A DNA stretch of 54,060 nt from Rhodocyclaceae bacterium (GTDB taxonomy: Bacteria > Pseudomonadota > Gammaproteobacteria > Burkholderiales > Rhodocyclaceae): positions 1-54,060 of the forward strand of contig JAGRGD010000304.1 of assembly GCA_020445665.1 (NCBI GenBank), in the 5' to 3' direction. The translations under genes and the position numbers were made by a program. The notes under the pieces are model-generated. The model saw nothing but the letters and a program-made list of their open reading frames with translations. It did not search any database and had not been told where the DNA came from. The first letter of the stretch is position 1. Every line of letters begins with the position of its first letter. Shown in pieces: positions 1 through 8,887 of this stretch.

Positions 1-3000
1 CACCGTGCCGTCCGGGTTCAGCACCACGGTACCGTTGGTGGCCGGACCGACGCTCGCGATGGTCAGCGTGTCGCCATCGATGTCGCTATCGTTGGAGAGC
101 AACTCGGCCGCCGTGAAGGTGACCGGGACGTCTTCCTGGGTGGTGCCGCTGTCGTCGTTGGCGACAGGTGCGTCATTGACCGGATTGACGTTGATGGTGA
201 CGGTCGCCGTGTCGGTGCCGCCGTTGCCGTCGTCGACGGTGTAGGTGATCGTGGTCGGGCCGTTGAAGTCACCCGTCGGGGTGAAGTCGAGCGTGCCGTC
301 CGGGTTGATCACGACCGTGCCATTCGGGCTCGTCGCACTGGTCACGGTCAGCGGATCGCCGTCCGGGTCGCTGTCGTTGCCCAGCACGTTGATGCCGGTG
401 AGCGGGGTGTCTTCGTCGGTGGAGAGCGGGCCGTCGTCGACGGCGATCGGGGCGTCGTTCACCGGTGAGACCGGCCCTAGACGCAGAACAGCCTGATCCT
501 CTCCGCCCAGGCCATCCCCCACCGTGTAGGTGACCGCGGGGACGTCGCCGGTGAAATCGGGGTCGGGCTCGAACGTGAAGTCGCCGTTGCCTGCGATGAC
601 CAGGGTGCCGACACCCGAGATCGTTGCCGTTTCGCCGGGCGCGAAGGTCTCCGGGATGCCGTCGCCGTCGGTATCAACCTCGAACGCCGTGACGGAGATT
701 GGATTGCCGTCCGCATCGCTGTCGTTGTCGAGCACGTTGCCGGATGCCGGCGTGTCTTCGGTGACGGGCAATTCATCGTCGACGGCCACAGGCGGCTGAT
801 TGCCGCCCATGGAAAGCTGCAACTCGGCCGTGGCCGACCCGCCTTCCCCATCCTCAACCGTGTAGGTCGCAACCGGGATCGCGCCCGCGTAGTCAGCCAC
901 TGGGGTGAAAGCAAAGTCGCCGTTCGCATCGACCCGCAGGGAGCCGACGCCGGCGATTGAAGCGACGGCTCCCGCGGCGAATGACTCCGCCACGCCATCG
1001 CCATCCACGTCGATCTCGAAGCTGCTGACCGTCAGGGGATCGGAGTCCAGGTCACTGTCGTTGTCGAGCACATTGCCCGTCGCTTCACCGTTGATGGGCA
1101 CCACGGCAGCATCGTTCTGGGCGGTGGGGTCGTCATTGGCCGGCGACACGGGCCCAAGGCGCAGCACCGCCTCGTCTTCCCCGCCCGCACCGTCACTGAT
1201 GGTGTAGGTGGCGGGGGGCACGGGGCCCGAATAGTCGGGCGCCGGATCGAAGGTGAACAGGCCGTCGAAGTCGATAGTCAGTTCGCCAACGCCATCAATG
1301 ACGGCCGTGCTGCCAGGCGCGAAGAATTCCGGATTGCCGTCACCGTTGATGTCGACTCGGAACCCCGTGACAGTCAGGTCAGCCCCTTCCGGATCACTGT
1401 CGTTGGTCAGGACATTGCCGGTGGCCCGTGTATCTTCGATCACCGGCACCAGGTCGTCCTGGGCGAGCGGATCCTGATTGGCGACGGCATTCACCGTGAT
1501 CGTGACCGTGGCCGTACTGCTGTCCCCGTCCACGTCGCTGACCGTGTAGGTGAAGGTGTCGATACCGGTGAAACCCGGGTTCGGCGTGTAGCTGAAGGTT
1601 CCGTCGAAGTTCACCGTGGCGCTGCCGTTCGCGGGGGGTGCGGACAGGGCCCAGGTGTCACCGCCGTCTGGGCTCAGTTGATCGTTGGCCGCGAGGTCGC
1701 CTGCGACAGAGGCCGTGCCGTCGAGGACGAATGCGTCGTCTTCGGCCAGCGGCGCTCCCTCTGGTACTGCCACGTCGATGTTCACGACCGCACGGGTGAC
1801 GTCACCGTCCGCATCGGTGATCGTGTAGGTGAAGCTGTCGAGGCCGGCAAAGCCCGCATCCGGCGTATAGGTGAAGGTGCCATCGGCATTGACGACCACC
1901 TCACCCCCGCCGGCCAGCTCTTCGATGGCCCAAACGTTGCCACCGTCAGCACTCGGCGTGTCATTTGCGGCCAGATCGCCCGACACGCTCGAGCCCGGCG
2001 ACACGGTAAAGCTGTCATCGACTGCCACGGGCGCGTCGTCGGAATCTCCCCCGACAAGGATAGTCACCGTCGCGGAGCTGGTGTCTCCGTCGGCGTCGGT
2101 GATCACATAGGTGAAGCTGTCCTGCCCCTCAAAGCCTTCGTCCGGGGTATAGGTGAAGGTGCCGTCCGCATTGACTGTCGCCGTGCCGTTCGCCGGCAGC
2201 GTGCCGATGGCCCAGACATTGCCGCCGTCCAGGCTGGGCGTATCGTTGTCGGACAGATCTCCGGATACGCTGCCATCGACCGGCGCCGCTGCGACATCGT
2301 CGACGGCAACCGGCTGGTCGTCCGCCGGCGGCGGCGGAGCCTCGCCACCTTCTTCCACCACGATGGTGACGGTTGCCGTGCTGATGTCCCCATCGGCGTC
2401 GGTGATCGTGTAGGTGAAGCTGTCGACGCCAACGAAGCCGTCGGCCGGGGTGTACGTATAGGTGCCGTCGGCATTGACCACGACCGAACCATTCGACGGA
2501 GCCGTCGCAACGGCCCAGACGTTGCCGCCGTCCTGGCTTGGCGTGTCGTTGCCCGCAAGGCTGCCACTCAGCATCTCACCCGCTTCGGTCGTGGCCGTGT
2601 CATCCACCGCGACCGGCTGATCGTTTTCGGGCACCTCGCCAACCGTCACGGTGACCGTCGCGCTGACCTCGGCGCTCCCGTCACTGATCGTATAGGGGAA
2701 GCTCACGATGCCCTCGACACCATCTGCCGGCGTGAAGCTCAGCGTGCCGTCGGCATTCAGTTCGACGACCCCGATATCGAGGGTCACCGGGCTGCCCACG
2801 GCAATCGGCTGACCACCCACCGCCACGATGGTCAGTGGGTTACCGTCCGGATCGCGATCATTGGCAAGCACACTGATGACAACCGTCGTCGACAGCTCCG
2901 TACTGATACTGTCGTCTACGGCGAGGGGCGCATCGTCACCGTTGTCGCCTGCCGGAACGGACTCCGTGCTGGTGCCGCCAGCGGCAGTCGCCGATTCGAT

Positions 3001-3414
3001 ACTCAGCGGATCGACGCTCTCCGCGATGCGCAGAAGGCGGACAAAATCGTTGCCGTCGCCCGTACCACCGCCGGTGTTGCCCGCGGCGGGCGCCTCGATC
3101 TCCTCGTTCAGGTCACGACCTGCCTCGAGGGCCTGAATCACCCGCTCGATCGAGCCGTCCGCCACGGCCCCTTCGTCCGGCGCACGGTCGGCGGTCGCGA
3201 GCATCTCGACAGACATCTGCACCACCTGCTCGGGCTGCACCGTCAGCAGATCACCGCCCTCCAGCGCGAGTTCGACTCGGCCGCCGGGACCGGTAACCAC
3301 GGTTTCGCCCTCACGTAGCACGTCGCCGGGCGTCAACTCCCGCTGGACGCCCTCCGGCGAACGGGCATAGGCCTTTCCGATGACAGCAACGACGGTGGCA
3401 ACAGCTTGGGACAT
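1..3414 (-). CDS. LapA-type giant surface adhesin, N-terminal 1138 residues (runs off the left edge)
   Basis: This reading frame stays open from the ATG at 3414 to the window edge. A GTGGAG ribosome site precedes the ATG by about 8 nt. Residues 1-75 match the retention module of LapA-type adhesins, which plugs the TolC-like pore and keeps the protein on the cell surface. A PAAG motif at residues 109-112 fits the LapG protease site ([TPA]-A-A-[GV]) in its usual place just after the retention module. From about residue 155 on there are only Ig/cadherin-like repeats rich in DxDGD and NDSDxDGD calcium-type motifs. The C-terminal RTX and secretion signal would lie beyond the edge. The dedicated exporter (lapB/lapC types) is encoded just upstream on the same strand. 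No lapE, lapD or lapG is in the window. The adhesin class is well supported; the ligand is unknown. Confidence 0.9.
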   Translation of the reverse strand, partial: MSQAVATVVAVIGKAYARSPEGVQRELTPGDVLREGETVVTGPGGRVELALEGGDLLTVQPEQVVQMSVEMLATADRAPDEGAVADGSIERVIQALEAGRDLNEEIEAPAAGNTGGGTGDGNDFVRLLRIAESVDPLSIESATAAGGTSTESVPAGDNGDDAPLAVDDSISTELSTTVVISVLANDRDPDGNPLTIVAVGGQPIAVGSPVTLDIGVVELNADGTLSFTPADGVEGIVSFPYTISDGSAEVSATVTVTVGEVPENDQPVAVDDTATTEAGEMLSGSLAGNDTPSQDGGNVWAVATAPSNGSVVVNADGTYTYTPADGFVGVDSFTYTITDADGDISTATVTIVVEEGGEAPPPPADDQPVAVDDVAAAPVDGSVSGDLSDNDTPSLDGGNVWAIGTLPANGTATVNADGTFTYTPDEGFEGQDSFTYVITDADGDTSSATVTILVGGDSDDAPVAVDDSFTVSPGSSVSGDLAANDTPSADGGNVWAIEELAGGGEVVVNADGTFTYTPDAGFAGLDSFTYTITDADGDVTRAVVNIDVAVPEGAPLAEDDAFVLDGTASVAGDLAANDQLSPDGGDTWALSAPPANGSATVNFDGTFSYTPNPGFTGIDTFTYTVSDVDGDSSTATVTITVNAVANQDPLAQDDLVPVIEDTRATGNVLTNDSDPEGADLTVTGFRVDINGDGNPEFFAPGSTAVIDGVGELTIDFDGLFTFDPAPDYSGPVPPATYTISDGAGGEDEAVLRLGPVSPANDDPTAQNDAAVVPINGEATGNVLDNDSDLDSDPLTVSSFEIDVDGDGVAESFAAGAVASIAGVGSLRVDANGDFAFTPVADYAGAIPVATYTVEDGEGGSATAELQLSMGGNQPPVAVDDELPVTEDTPASGNVLDNDSDADGNPISVTAFEVDTDGDGIPETFAPGETATISGVGTLVIAGNGDFTFEPDPDFTGDVPAVTYTVGDGLGGEDQAVLRLGPVSPVNDAPIAVDDGPLSTDEDTPLTGINVLGNDSDPDGDPLTVTSATSPNGTVVINPDGTLDFTPTGDFNGPTTITYTVDDGNGGTDTATVTINVNPVNDAPVANDDSGTTQEDVPVTFTAAELLSNDSDIDGDTLTIASVGPATNGTVVLNPDGTV
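460..1480 (-). repeat. Three tandem repeats of about 113 residues, a second repeat class in the adhesin
   Basis: Three units share GNVLxNDSD...LTV...GDGxxExFAPG...GVGxL...FxPxxDYxG...TYTVxDG, with a period of about 340 bp (anchor near 1199, 858 and 520). They differ from the preceding class in length and in the GDGxPExF segment. Towards the left edge the repeats change again to an EDTPLTGxNVLGNDSD type, so the stalk is a mosaic of at least three repeat families. Confidence 0.75.
1480..2640 (-). repeat. Four tandem Ig-like repeats of about 93-100 residues in the adhesin
   Basis: Four coding repeats share the pattern AVDD...SGDLAxNDTPSxDGGNVWA...VNADGTFTYTP...DSFTYTITDADGD. The recurring DNA anchor for the YTITDADGD strand falls near 2403, 2100, 1819 and 1540, a period of about 280-300 bp. 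The repeats are diverged at codon level, so they are old duplications. Confidence 0.8.
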
Positions 3415-3541
3415 GACATGACTCCACAACGGATTTTGTCTGGGCGCCCGCATCCGGGATGGACACTTTGGGCAGCAATGGCCTGAAGATACCGAGGCAC
3501 GTCAAGCCCGACTATTGGACTGGTGGACAGGGTCGCCCGGA

Positions 3542-4180
3542 TCAGGCGACGCTACGGGCGAGACGGGTCGCCGACTCCCGGACGCGAATCACAAGCTCAA
3601 GGCGATCACGCACGCCGAGCTTTTCGAAGGTAGCGGCCAGATGCGCCTTGACGGTCCGCTCGGTAATGCCGAGGCGACGCGCCACCTCCTTGTTGGTCGC
3701 GCCTTTCGACACCTCCATCGCCACCGCCCGCTCGCGCGGCGTCAGCGCGCTCAGGCTATCGCCGGACGGTGCCCCGCGACTGTCGAGAAGCGCATTCACC
3801 GAGCCGAGCACGCGCTGCATCAGCTCCGGCCCGATCCACATCCCGCCATTGCCGACCACCACGCCGATCTGGCGCAACAGATCGGGGGCCGCCTGGGCAT
3901 GGCAATACCCCCTGGCGCCCTGGTTGAGCGCATGGAGGGCGGCGACCTGTTCAGGCGCGTCGCTCATGACGACGATCCGGGCGTGGGGAATGCGCCGCAG
4001 CGCATCCGCCACCCACTCGCCCACGCCTGCCGCGTCGCGCCGTTCGGCGTGCAGCCAGAGCAGCCCGCCTCCCTCATCTTTGCCAGAGGTCGCCGGCAGG
4101 GCCGCGCAGATCCGGCCTTCCGGAAACGCCTTCCGCCAGGTTCCGAGCAGGGCCGCGCGGGAGCAGATCGCGACCGCCAT
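3542..4180 (-). CDS. LuxR/FixJ-type transcriptional regulator with a degenerate receiver domain
   Basis: This 212-residue protein has a clear C-terminal LuxR helix-turn-helix at residues 143-205 (LTPRERAVAMEVSKGATNKE followed by GITERTVKAHL). The N-terminal 120 residues have the size and hydrophobic pattern of a response-regulator receiver. The N-terminal acidic pair is absent, the phosphoacceptor region reads LLWLHAE with no Asp, and the conserved Lys after GARGY is missing. It is therefore probably not phosphorylated. It follows the HlyD-type adaptor gene by 2 nt and is last in the exporter operon, just before the divergently unrelated adhesin start on the same strand. A role in controlling adhesin or matrix genes is inferred from position only; CsgD-like proteins are a family analogy. 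Confidence 0.8.
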   Translation of the reverse strand: MAVAICSRAALLGTWRKAFPEGRICAALPATSGKDEGGGLLWLHAERRDAAGVGEWVADALRRIPHARIVVMSDAPEQVAALHALNQGARGYCHAQAAPDLLRQIGVVVGNGGMWIGPELMQRVLGSVNALLDSRGAPSGDSLSALTPRERAVAMEVSKGATNKEVARRLGITERTVKAHLAATFEKLGVRDRLELVIRVRESATRLARSVA

Positions 4181-4182
4181 CG

Positions 4183-5562
4183 TCAGCGCTCCGTCAAGGC
4201 GTTCGCCTTTGCACGCAACACCGGCTTCAGCAAATAGCTCAGGATCGATTTCTTGCCAGTCAGGATGTCCACCTCCGCCACCATGCCAGGAATGATGGGC
4301 AGGCCTTCTCCCAGTGACTTCTCAAGCGTCCGGACGCGGACCAGGAAGAAAGCGTTGCCCTCATCGTCAAGAACACTATCGGCACCGATCTGCTCGAGTT
4401 CAGCCTCGAGTCCGCCATAGATTGCAAAATCGTACGCAGTGAACTTCACGGTGGCCCGCTGGCCCGGTCTCAGGAAGGCGATATCCCGTGGCGGGATCTT
4501 CGTCTCCAGAACCAGCGCATCGTCCAGTGGCACCACCTCCACCACATCGGCGCCCGGCTGCACCACGCCACCAACGGTATTCACAAGGAGCCGTTTGACC
4601 GTACCCCGGACCGGCGCCCGCACCTCCGCATGCTTGACCCGATCGGCCAGCGCCAGGCTGCCCTCCGACAGGCTGCCGAGCTTGGCGCTCACCTCGGAGA
4701 GCTCGGTCCGTACCTGATTGCGGAAACTGAGCTCGACCTCCTCGACCTTGCGGTTGGCCTCGCGAATCGCCGCCCGCAGCCGCGCAATCTGGGCCTCGGC
4801 CTGGTCCCGGTCGCCGCGGAGGCGGTTCACGTCGCGCTCCAGCCTGAGCAACTCCACCTCGGACACCGCGCCAGCGCCGACGAGCGGCTTGGTCACTGCC
4901 AGTTCGCGCGACACCAGTTCGAGCGAGCGGGCCGCGTTGTCCCGCGCGCCTGTCACCTCCCGCAACTCCTCGTTGCGCTGGGTCAGCTGCTGGCGCGCGA
5001 TGCCGATCTGGGCCTCAAGGCCGTCCAGGCTGGAACGGTAGTGCACACGCTCCTGCTCGACGATGGCAGGGATCGCCTGGACCAGCGCCGCCGGCGGCTC
5101 GAAAGGGCGACCCTCGGAAAGGGCCGCGAGACGGACCTCCCGCGCCTGCAGCGCAAGGTACTCCGCGCGATTTTCACGCAGCGAAGACACGAAGCGTGTC
5201 GGGTCGATGCGAACCAGCACCTGCCCAGCCTCGACGGTCTCCCCCTCCCGCGCAAGGATCTCCTCGACGACACCGCCGTCCACGGCCTGGACCACCTGCA
5301 ACTGGCTGGACGGGATGACCCGCCCCTCCCCTTTGGTCACCTCGTCAATCTCCGCATACGCCGCCCACACCACCAGCGCTACGATCACCACCACGGCCCA
5401 GCGCAGCATCGAGCGGGCCCGCAGGGGCTCCTGGTCAAGCCGCGCCCAGTCGGCATCGCTCGCCCAGTCCCGTGCCTGATCATCCTCGACCGGATTGACG
5501 CGCCGACCCGCCGCCCCGCTCTGCCCGGAGAACAGCACCAGTGCCGCCAGGAACTCCTTCAT
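4183..5562 (-). CDS. lapC: Type I secretion periplasmic adaptor, HlyD/LapC family
   Basis: This 459-residue membrane fusion protein links the inner-membrane ABC exporter to an outer-membrane TolC-like channel. One transmembrane segment (about residues 53-72, AVVVIVALVVWAAYA) is followed by a lipoyl/biotinyl half-motif (VVQAVDGGVVEEILAREGE), a long alpha-helical coiled-coil hairpin (about 150-290), the second lipoyl half (VRAPVRGTVKRL) and a beta-barrel domain. The start codon overlaps the end of the ATPase gene by 4 nt (ATGA), which indicates translational coupling. Its likely cargo is the giant adhesin encoded downstream. The symbol follows the LapBC naming because the adhesin has a LapA retention module. 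Confidence 0.9.
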   Translation of the reverse strand: MKEFLAALVLFSGQSGAAGRRVNPVEDDQARDWASDADWARLDQEPLRARSMLRWAVVVIVALVVWAAYAEIDEVTKGEGRVIPSSQLQVVQAVDGGVVEEILAREGETVEAGQVLVRIDPTRFVSSLRENRAEYLALQAREVRLAALSEGRPFEPPAALVQAIPAIVEQERVHYRSSLDGLEAQIGIARQQLTQRNEELREVTGARDNAARSLELVSRELAVTKPLVGAGAVSEVELLRLERDVNRLRGDRDQAEAQIARLRAAIREANRKVEEVELSFRNQVRTELSEVSAKLGSLSEGSLALADRVKHAEVRAPVRGTVKRLLVNTVGGVVQPGADVVEVVPLDDALVLETKIPPRDIAFLRPGQRATVKFTAYDFAIYGGLEAELEQIGADSVLDDEGNAFFLVRVRTLEKSLGEGLPIIPGMVAEVDILTGKKSILSYLLKPVLRAKANALTER

Positions 5563-7733
5563 CCGGCCCTCCCGATGCGTCCCTGTCGCAACGCCTCAAC
5601 AACCCGATCCTTCGGCCCGTCGGCCACGACCCGCCCACCGTCCACGACGATCACGCGGCTCGCCAATTCGAGGAGCGACGTCCTGTGGGTGACAATCAGC
5701 AGCGTCCGGCCGCGCGCGAACGCCGCCAGGTTCCGCTTGACCTCCTCCTCGCTGGAGTGGTCCATGGCGCCGGTCGGCTCGTCGAGCAGCAGGATCTGCG
5801 GCCGATTGATTGCGGCGCGGGCGATAGCCACCCCTTGCCGCTGCCCGCCCGAGAGGGATTCACCCCGCTCGCCCACCATCAGGTCGAAGCCCTGCGGATG
5901 GCTATTGACGAACTCGACAATCCCCCCGACCCGCGCCGCCTCGAGGATCTGCTCGTCGGTCGCCTGCCGCGCGGCAATGGTGAGGTTGTCCCGCAGTGTC
6001 CCGTAGAACATGTTGGCGTCCTGCGAGACATAGCCCACGTGGCGCCGGAGCTCGGCCGGGTCGATCTGCCGCAGGTCGATGCCATCGATCAGCACCGCGC
6101 CTTCCGTCGGCTGGTAGAGTCCGAGGATCAGCTTCTGCAGGGTGGTCTTGCCGGAGCCGACACGCCCGAGGATCGCAACGTGTTCGCCGGGATTGATGCG
6201 CAGCGACACATTGCGCAAGGCCGTCGCCTCCTGGCCGGGGTACGAGAAGCTGACATCCTTGAACTCGATGCCCCCGTCGAAGCGTTGGCGAGTGACGAAA
6301 TTCGAGCCCATGGGTCGTTCGACCGGCTGGCTCAGGATCTCGTCGAGCGACTTCAATGCCGTCGCCGCATTGTGATACTGGACGAGCAGCGCCGTTACCT
6401 GCCCCACCGGCTGCAAGGCCCGCGAACCCAGCATCGAGCACGCGATCAGGCCACCCAGCGTCAGTTCGCCCTCACCGATCAGATAGACACCGGTCACGAT
6501 CAGCGCGATGTTCACACTCTGCTGCGCCCACATGGCCCCGTTGGCTGTGGTGGCCGAGAGCAGGCGAAGCTGGGCGCCGACGCGGGCCAGGAAGGCGGCG
6601 CTCGATTCCCATCGCTTCTGCATCACCCCTTCGGCGCCGAGGGACTTGACCGTTTCCAGCCCGACCAGGCTCTCGACCAGGGTCGCATTGCGCTGGGCGC
6701 TCGCGCGATAGGTCGTCTCGGTGAGTGCCTGCATCTTCGGGCGCACGGACAGTGCATAGAGTCCGACGACGCACGCGCCGACGATGACCGGCACGGTCAT
6801 GGGCAAGGCGATCCAGCCGATCACGAGCAGAAAGATGACGCCAAAGGGCAGGTCGACGAAGGCCGTGATCGTGGCTGACGTAATGAAGTCGCGCACTGTC
6901 TCGAAGGAGCGCAGGTTGGCCGCAAACGACCCGGCGGAGATCGGTCGATGCTCGAGCCGGATGCCGAGCACCCGCTCCATGATGTAGGCGGAGAGCCGCA
7001 CATCGACGCGGCTGCCCGCGAGGTCTACGAAATAGCCGCGCAAGGTGCGCAGCAGGGCATCCGCCGCGACCACGAGCGCCACGCCGACAGCGAGGATCCA
7101 CAGGGTGTCGGTGGCATTGTTGGGAACCACCCGGTCGTACACATTCATCGTGAACAGGGGGAGCGCGACCGCGAACACGTTGATCATCAGCGCGGCGAGC
7201 AGCACATCGCGGTACAGCGTGGCGTTGTCGGCGAGGGTCGACCAGAACCAGTGCCGTCCGCGGATGTGGCCGACCTCCGGGGCGCGGGCATCGAAGCGGA
7301 ACTCCGGCCGCACGTAGATCGTGGTCCCTGCATAACGCACCGCCAGCGCCTTCGCCGGCACGTGGGTTACGGCATCGCCAAGTTCCGGGTGAATGACCGT
7401 ATATCCTGCCTCGTCGCGCTCGACCACCACGCACGCCGTGTCCCCCTCGAGGAGAACAATGGCCGGCAGCAGGGCATCGTTCAGAGACGACAGGGGCTGC
7501 CGGACGATCCGGCTCGCGAACCCGGCCCGCCTCGCCGCCCGGCCGATCAGGGACGGCGGTAGCGGCGCACCATCGAGGGGCAGACCCGCAACGGCGGCCT
7601 CACCCGTCAGAGTGCCACCGTGGCTCCGGATCACGGCAAGCAGGCATTCGAGCAACACGTCGACGCCCCGCGCGCTCACGTCCGGCGGATTCTGGGTGAC
7701 CTCAGGTGACTCGATCGTGCTGGAATCTGTCAT
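5559..7733 (-). CDS. lapB: Type I secretion ABC permease/ATPase, LapB/LssB type
   Basis: The protein has about 724 residues from the ATG at 7733. The frame extends to a TTG at 7790, but that would add 19 unlikely residues. The order is an N-terminal C39-peptidase-like domain (about 1-130) without a recognisable catalytic Cys, a six-helix exporter membrane domain (about 160-440), and an ABC ATPase. The ATPase has Walker A GRVGSGKTT, signature LSGGQRQ, Walker B ILLLDEP and an H-loop IVTHR. A degenerate C39-like domain usually binds the substrate rather than cutting it. The gene heads the operon lapB-lapC-luxR and should export the adhesin encoded at 1-3414. Confidence 0.92.
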   Translation of the reverse strand: MTDSSTIESPEVTQNPPDVSARGVDVLLECLLAVIRSHGGTLTGEAAVAGLPLDGAPLPPSLIGRAARRAGFASRIVRQPLSSLNDALLPAIVLLEGDTACVVVERDEAGYTVIHPELGDAVTHVPAKALAVRYAGTTIYVRPEFRFDARAPEVGHIRGRHWFWSTLADNATLYRDVLLAALMINVFAVALPLFTMNVYDRVVPNNATDTLWILAVGVALVVAADALLRTLRGYFVDLAGSRVDVRLSAYIMERVLGIRLEHRPISAGSFAANLRSFETVRDFITSATITAFVDLPFGVIFLLVIGWIALPMTVPVIVGACVVGLYALSVRPKMQALTETTYRASAQRNATLVESLVGLETVKSLGAEGVMQKRWESSAAFLARVGAQLRLLSATTANGAMWAQQSVNIALIVTGVYLIGEGELTLGGLIACSMLGSRALQPVGQVTALLVQYHNAATALKSLDEILSQPVERPMGSNFVTRQRFDGGIEFKDVSFSYPGQEATALRNVSLRINPGEHVAILGRVGSGKTTLQKLILGLYQPTEGAVLIDGIDLRQIDPAELRRHVGYVSQDANMFYGTLRDNLTIAARQATDEQILEAARVGGIVEFVNSHPQGFDLMVGERGESLSGGQRQGVAIARAAINRPQILLLDEPTGAMDHSSEEEVKRNLAAFARGRTLLIVTHRTSLLELASRVIVVDGGRVVADGPKDRVVEALRQGRIGRAG

Positions 7734-7908
7734 CGAATGGCATCGCGCTATCAGGCGGTCTATCCACGGGGCAACGTCAATCGGGGCCAATACTTTAGTT
7801 GGCGCGCCTCAAAACAGGAAAGCACCCGGCGGGTAAGGCGGCAAAAATCACAGTCTCTGCTGCCGCGGCGCAGCATCCGATGCGCTCAAGCGGGAACCAT
7901 TTCAGACC

Positions 7909-7937
7909 GTTAGCACTCTCATCGATCGAGTGCTAAC
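7909..7937. promoter_or_regulatory. CIRCE operator (HrcA binding site) upstream of rpoH
   Basis: TTAGCACTC at 7910-7918 and GAGTGCTAA at 7928-7936 are separated by exactly 9 nt. This is the complete CIRCE consensus, and one further G/C pair extends the arms. It lies 27 nt upstream of the rpoH start codon, within the probable leader or promoter. CIRCE is the binding site of the repressor HrcA. hrcA, groESL and dnaK are not in the window. Confidence 0.93.
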
Positions 7938-7963
7938 ATAGATCGCGAGGAGGAAATATTTAG

Positions 7964-8818
7964 ATGAATGCGACCCTGTCTTTGCCGGTTCCGTCCTCTG
8001 CGGGCAGCATCGATCAGTACATCCAGTCGGTCAATCGGCTGCCGATGCTCACGGAGCAGGAAGAGGTGGATCTTGCCCATCGCTTCCGTGACGAGGACGA
8101 CATCGACGCCGCGCGCAAGCTGGTGATGTCCCACCTGCGGCTGGTTGTCGCCATCGCACGGGGCTACCTCGGCTATGGCCTGCCCCACGCCGACCTGATC
8201 CAGGAAGGCAACATTGGCCTCATGAAGGCAGTCAAGCGCTTCGACCCCGACCGGGGCGTGCGTCTTGTCTCCTTCGCGATCCACTGGATCAAGGCCGAGA
8301 TCCACGAGTTCATCCTGAAGAACTGGCGCCTGGTCAAGGTGGCCACCACCAAGGCCCAGCGCAAGCTGTTCTTCAACCTGCGCGGCATGAAGTCGAGCAG
8401 CAATACGCTGCGTCCCGACGAGGTCGAGGCCGTGGCGAGCCAGCTCAACGTCAAGAGCGGCGATGTGGTCGAAATGGAAACCCGCCTCAGCGGACAGGAT
8501 ATTCCGCTGGAAACCCAGGGGGGTGACGACGAGGACCGCTTCGCGCCGATCGCCTATCTGCCCGACCCCCATGCAGAACCGTCGGAAGCCCTGGCGACTG
8601 CCCAGATGTCACGCCTCCAGGATGAGGGGCTTCGTGACGCGATCGCCAAACTGGACGACCGCAGCCGCGACATCATCCAGCGCCGCTGGCTGAGCGAGGG
8701 CGACACCGCGACCCTCCACGAACTGGCCGCCGAGTATGGCGTCTCTGCCGAACGGATTCGTCAGATTGAGGCCAAGGCACTGAAGACAATGCGCGGCCAG
8801 TTGGCCCATATCGCCTGA
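7964..8818 (+). CDS. rpoH: Heat-shock RNA polymerase sigma factor RpoH (sigma-32)
   Basis: This 284-residue sigma factor directs RNA polymerase to heat-shock promoters. Region 2 (about 50-120) contains DLIQEGNIGLMKAVKRFDP and FAIHWIKAEI. The RpoH box QRKLFFNLR, absent from housekeeping sigma factors, is at about residue 130. The C-terminal region 4 helix-turn-helix reads TLHELAAEYGVSAERIRQIE. The length matches the family. A strong AGGAGGA site lies 10 nt before the ATG. A perfect CIRCE lies just upstream, so HrcA probably represses the gene, which would link the two heat-shock systems. A bidirectional terminator separates it from the convergent hisD. Confidence 0.95.
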   Translation: MNATLSLPVPSSAGSIDQYIQSVNRLPMLTEQEEVDLAHRFRDEDDIDAARKLVMSHLRLVVAIARGYLGYGLPHADLIQEGNIGLMKAVKRFDPDRGVRLVSFAIHWIKAEIHEFILKNWRLVKVATTKAQRKLFFNLRGMKSSSNTLRPDEVEAVASQLNVKSGDVVEMETRLSGQDIPLETQGGDDEDRFAPIAYLPDPHAEPSEALATAQMSRLQDEGLRDAIAKLDDRSRDIIQRRWLSEGDTATLHELAAEYGVSAERIRQIEAKALKTMRGQLAHIA

Positions 8819-8836
8819 CGCGGTTTCGCGCAAACA

Positions 8837-8864
8837 AAAAGGCCGGTCCTCGACCGGCCTTTTC
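8837..8864. terminator. Bidirectional rho-independent terminator between rpoH and hisD
   Basis: The stem AAGGCCGGTC / GACCGGCCTT is flanked by an A-run on the left and a T-run on the right, so it can end transcription of both convergent genes. Confidence 0.88.
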
Positions 8865-8887
8865 TCTTGTCCAGCCCTTGCCCGACC

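Noticed and set aside
1-2640. Regularly spaced repeats suggesting a CRISPR array
   Set aside because: The repeats are about 280-340 bp long, diverged and in frame within one open reading frame; they encode Ig-like domains.
1678-3318. A 546-residue plus-strand frame
   Set aside because: It is the antisense shadow of the adhesin gene, His/Arg/Asp-rich without any domain, and the minus-strand translation gives clear repeats.
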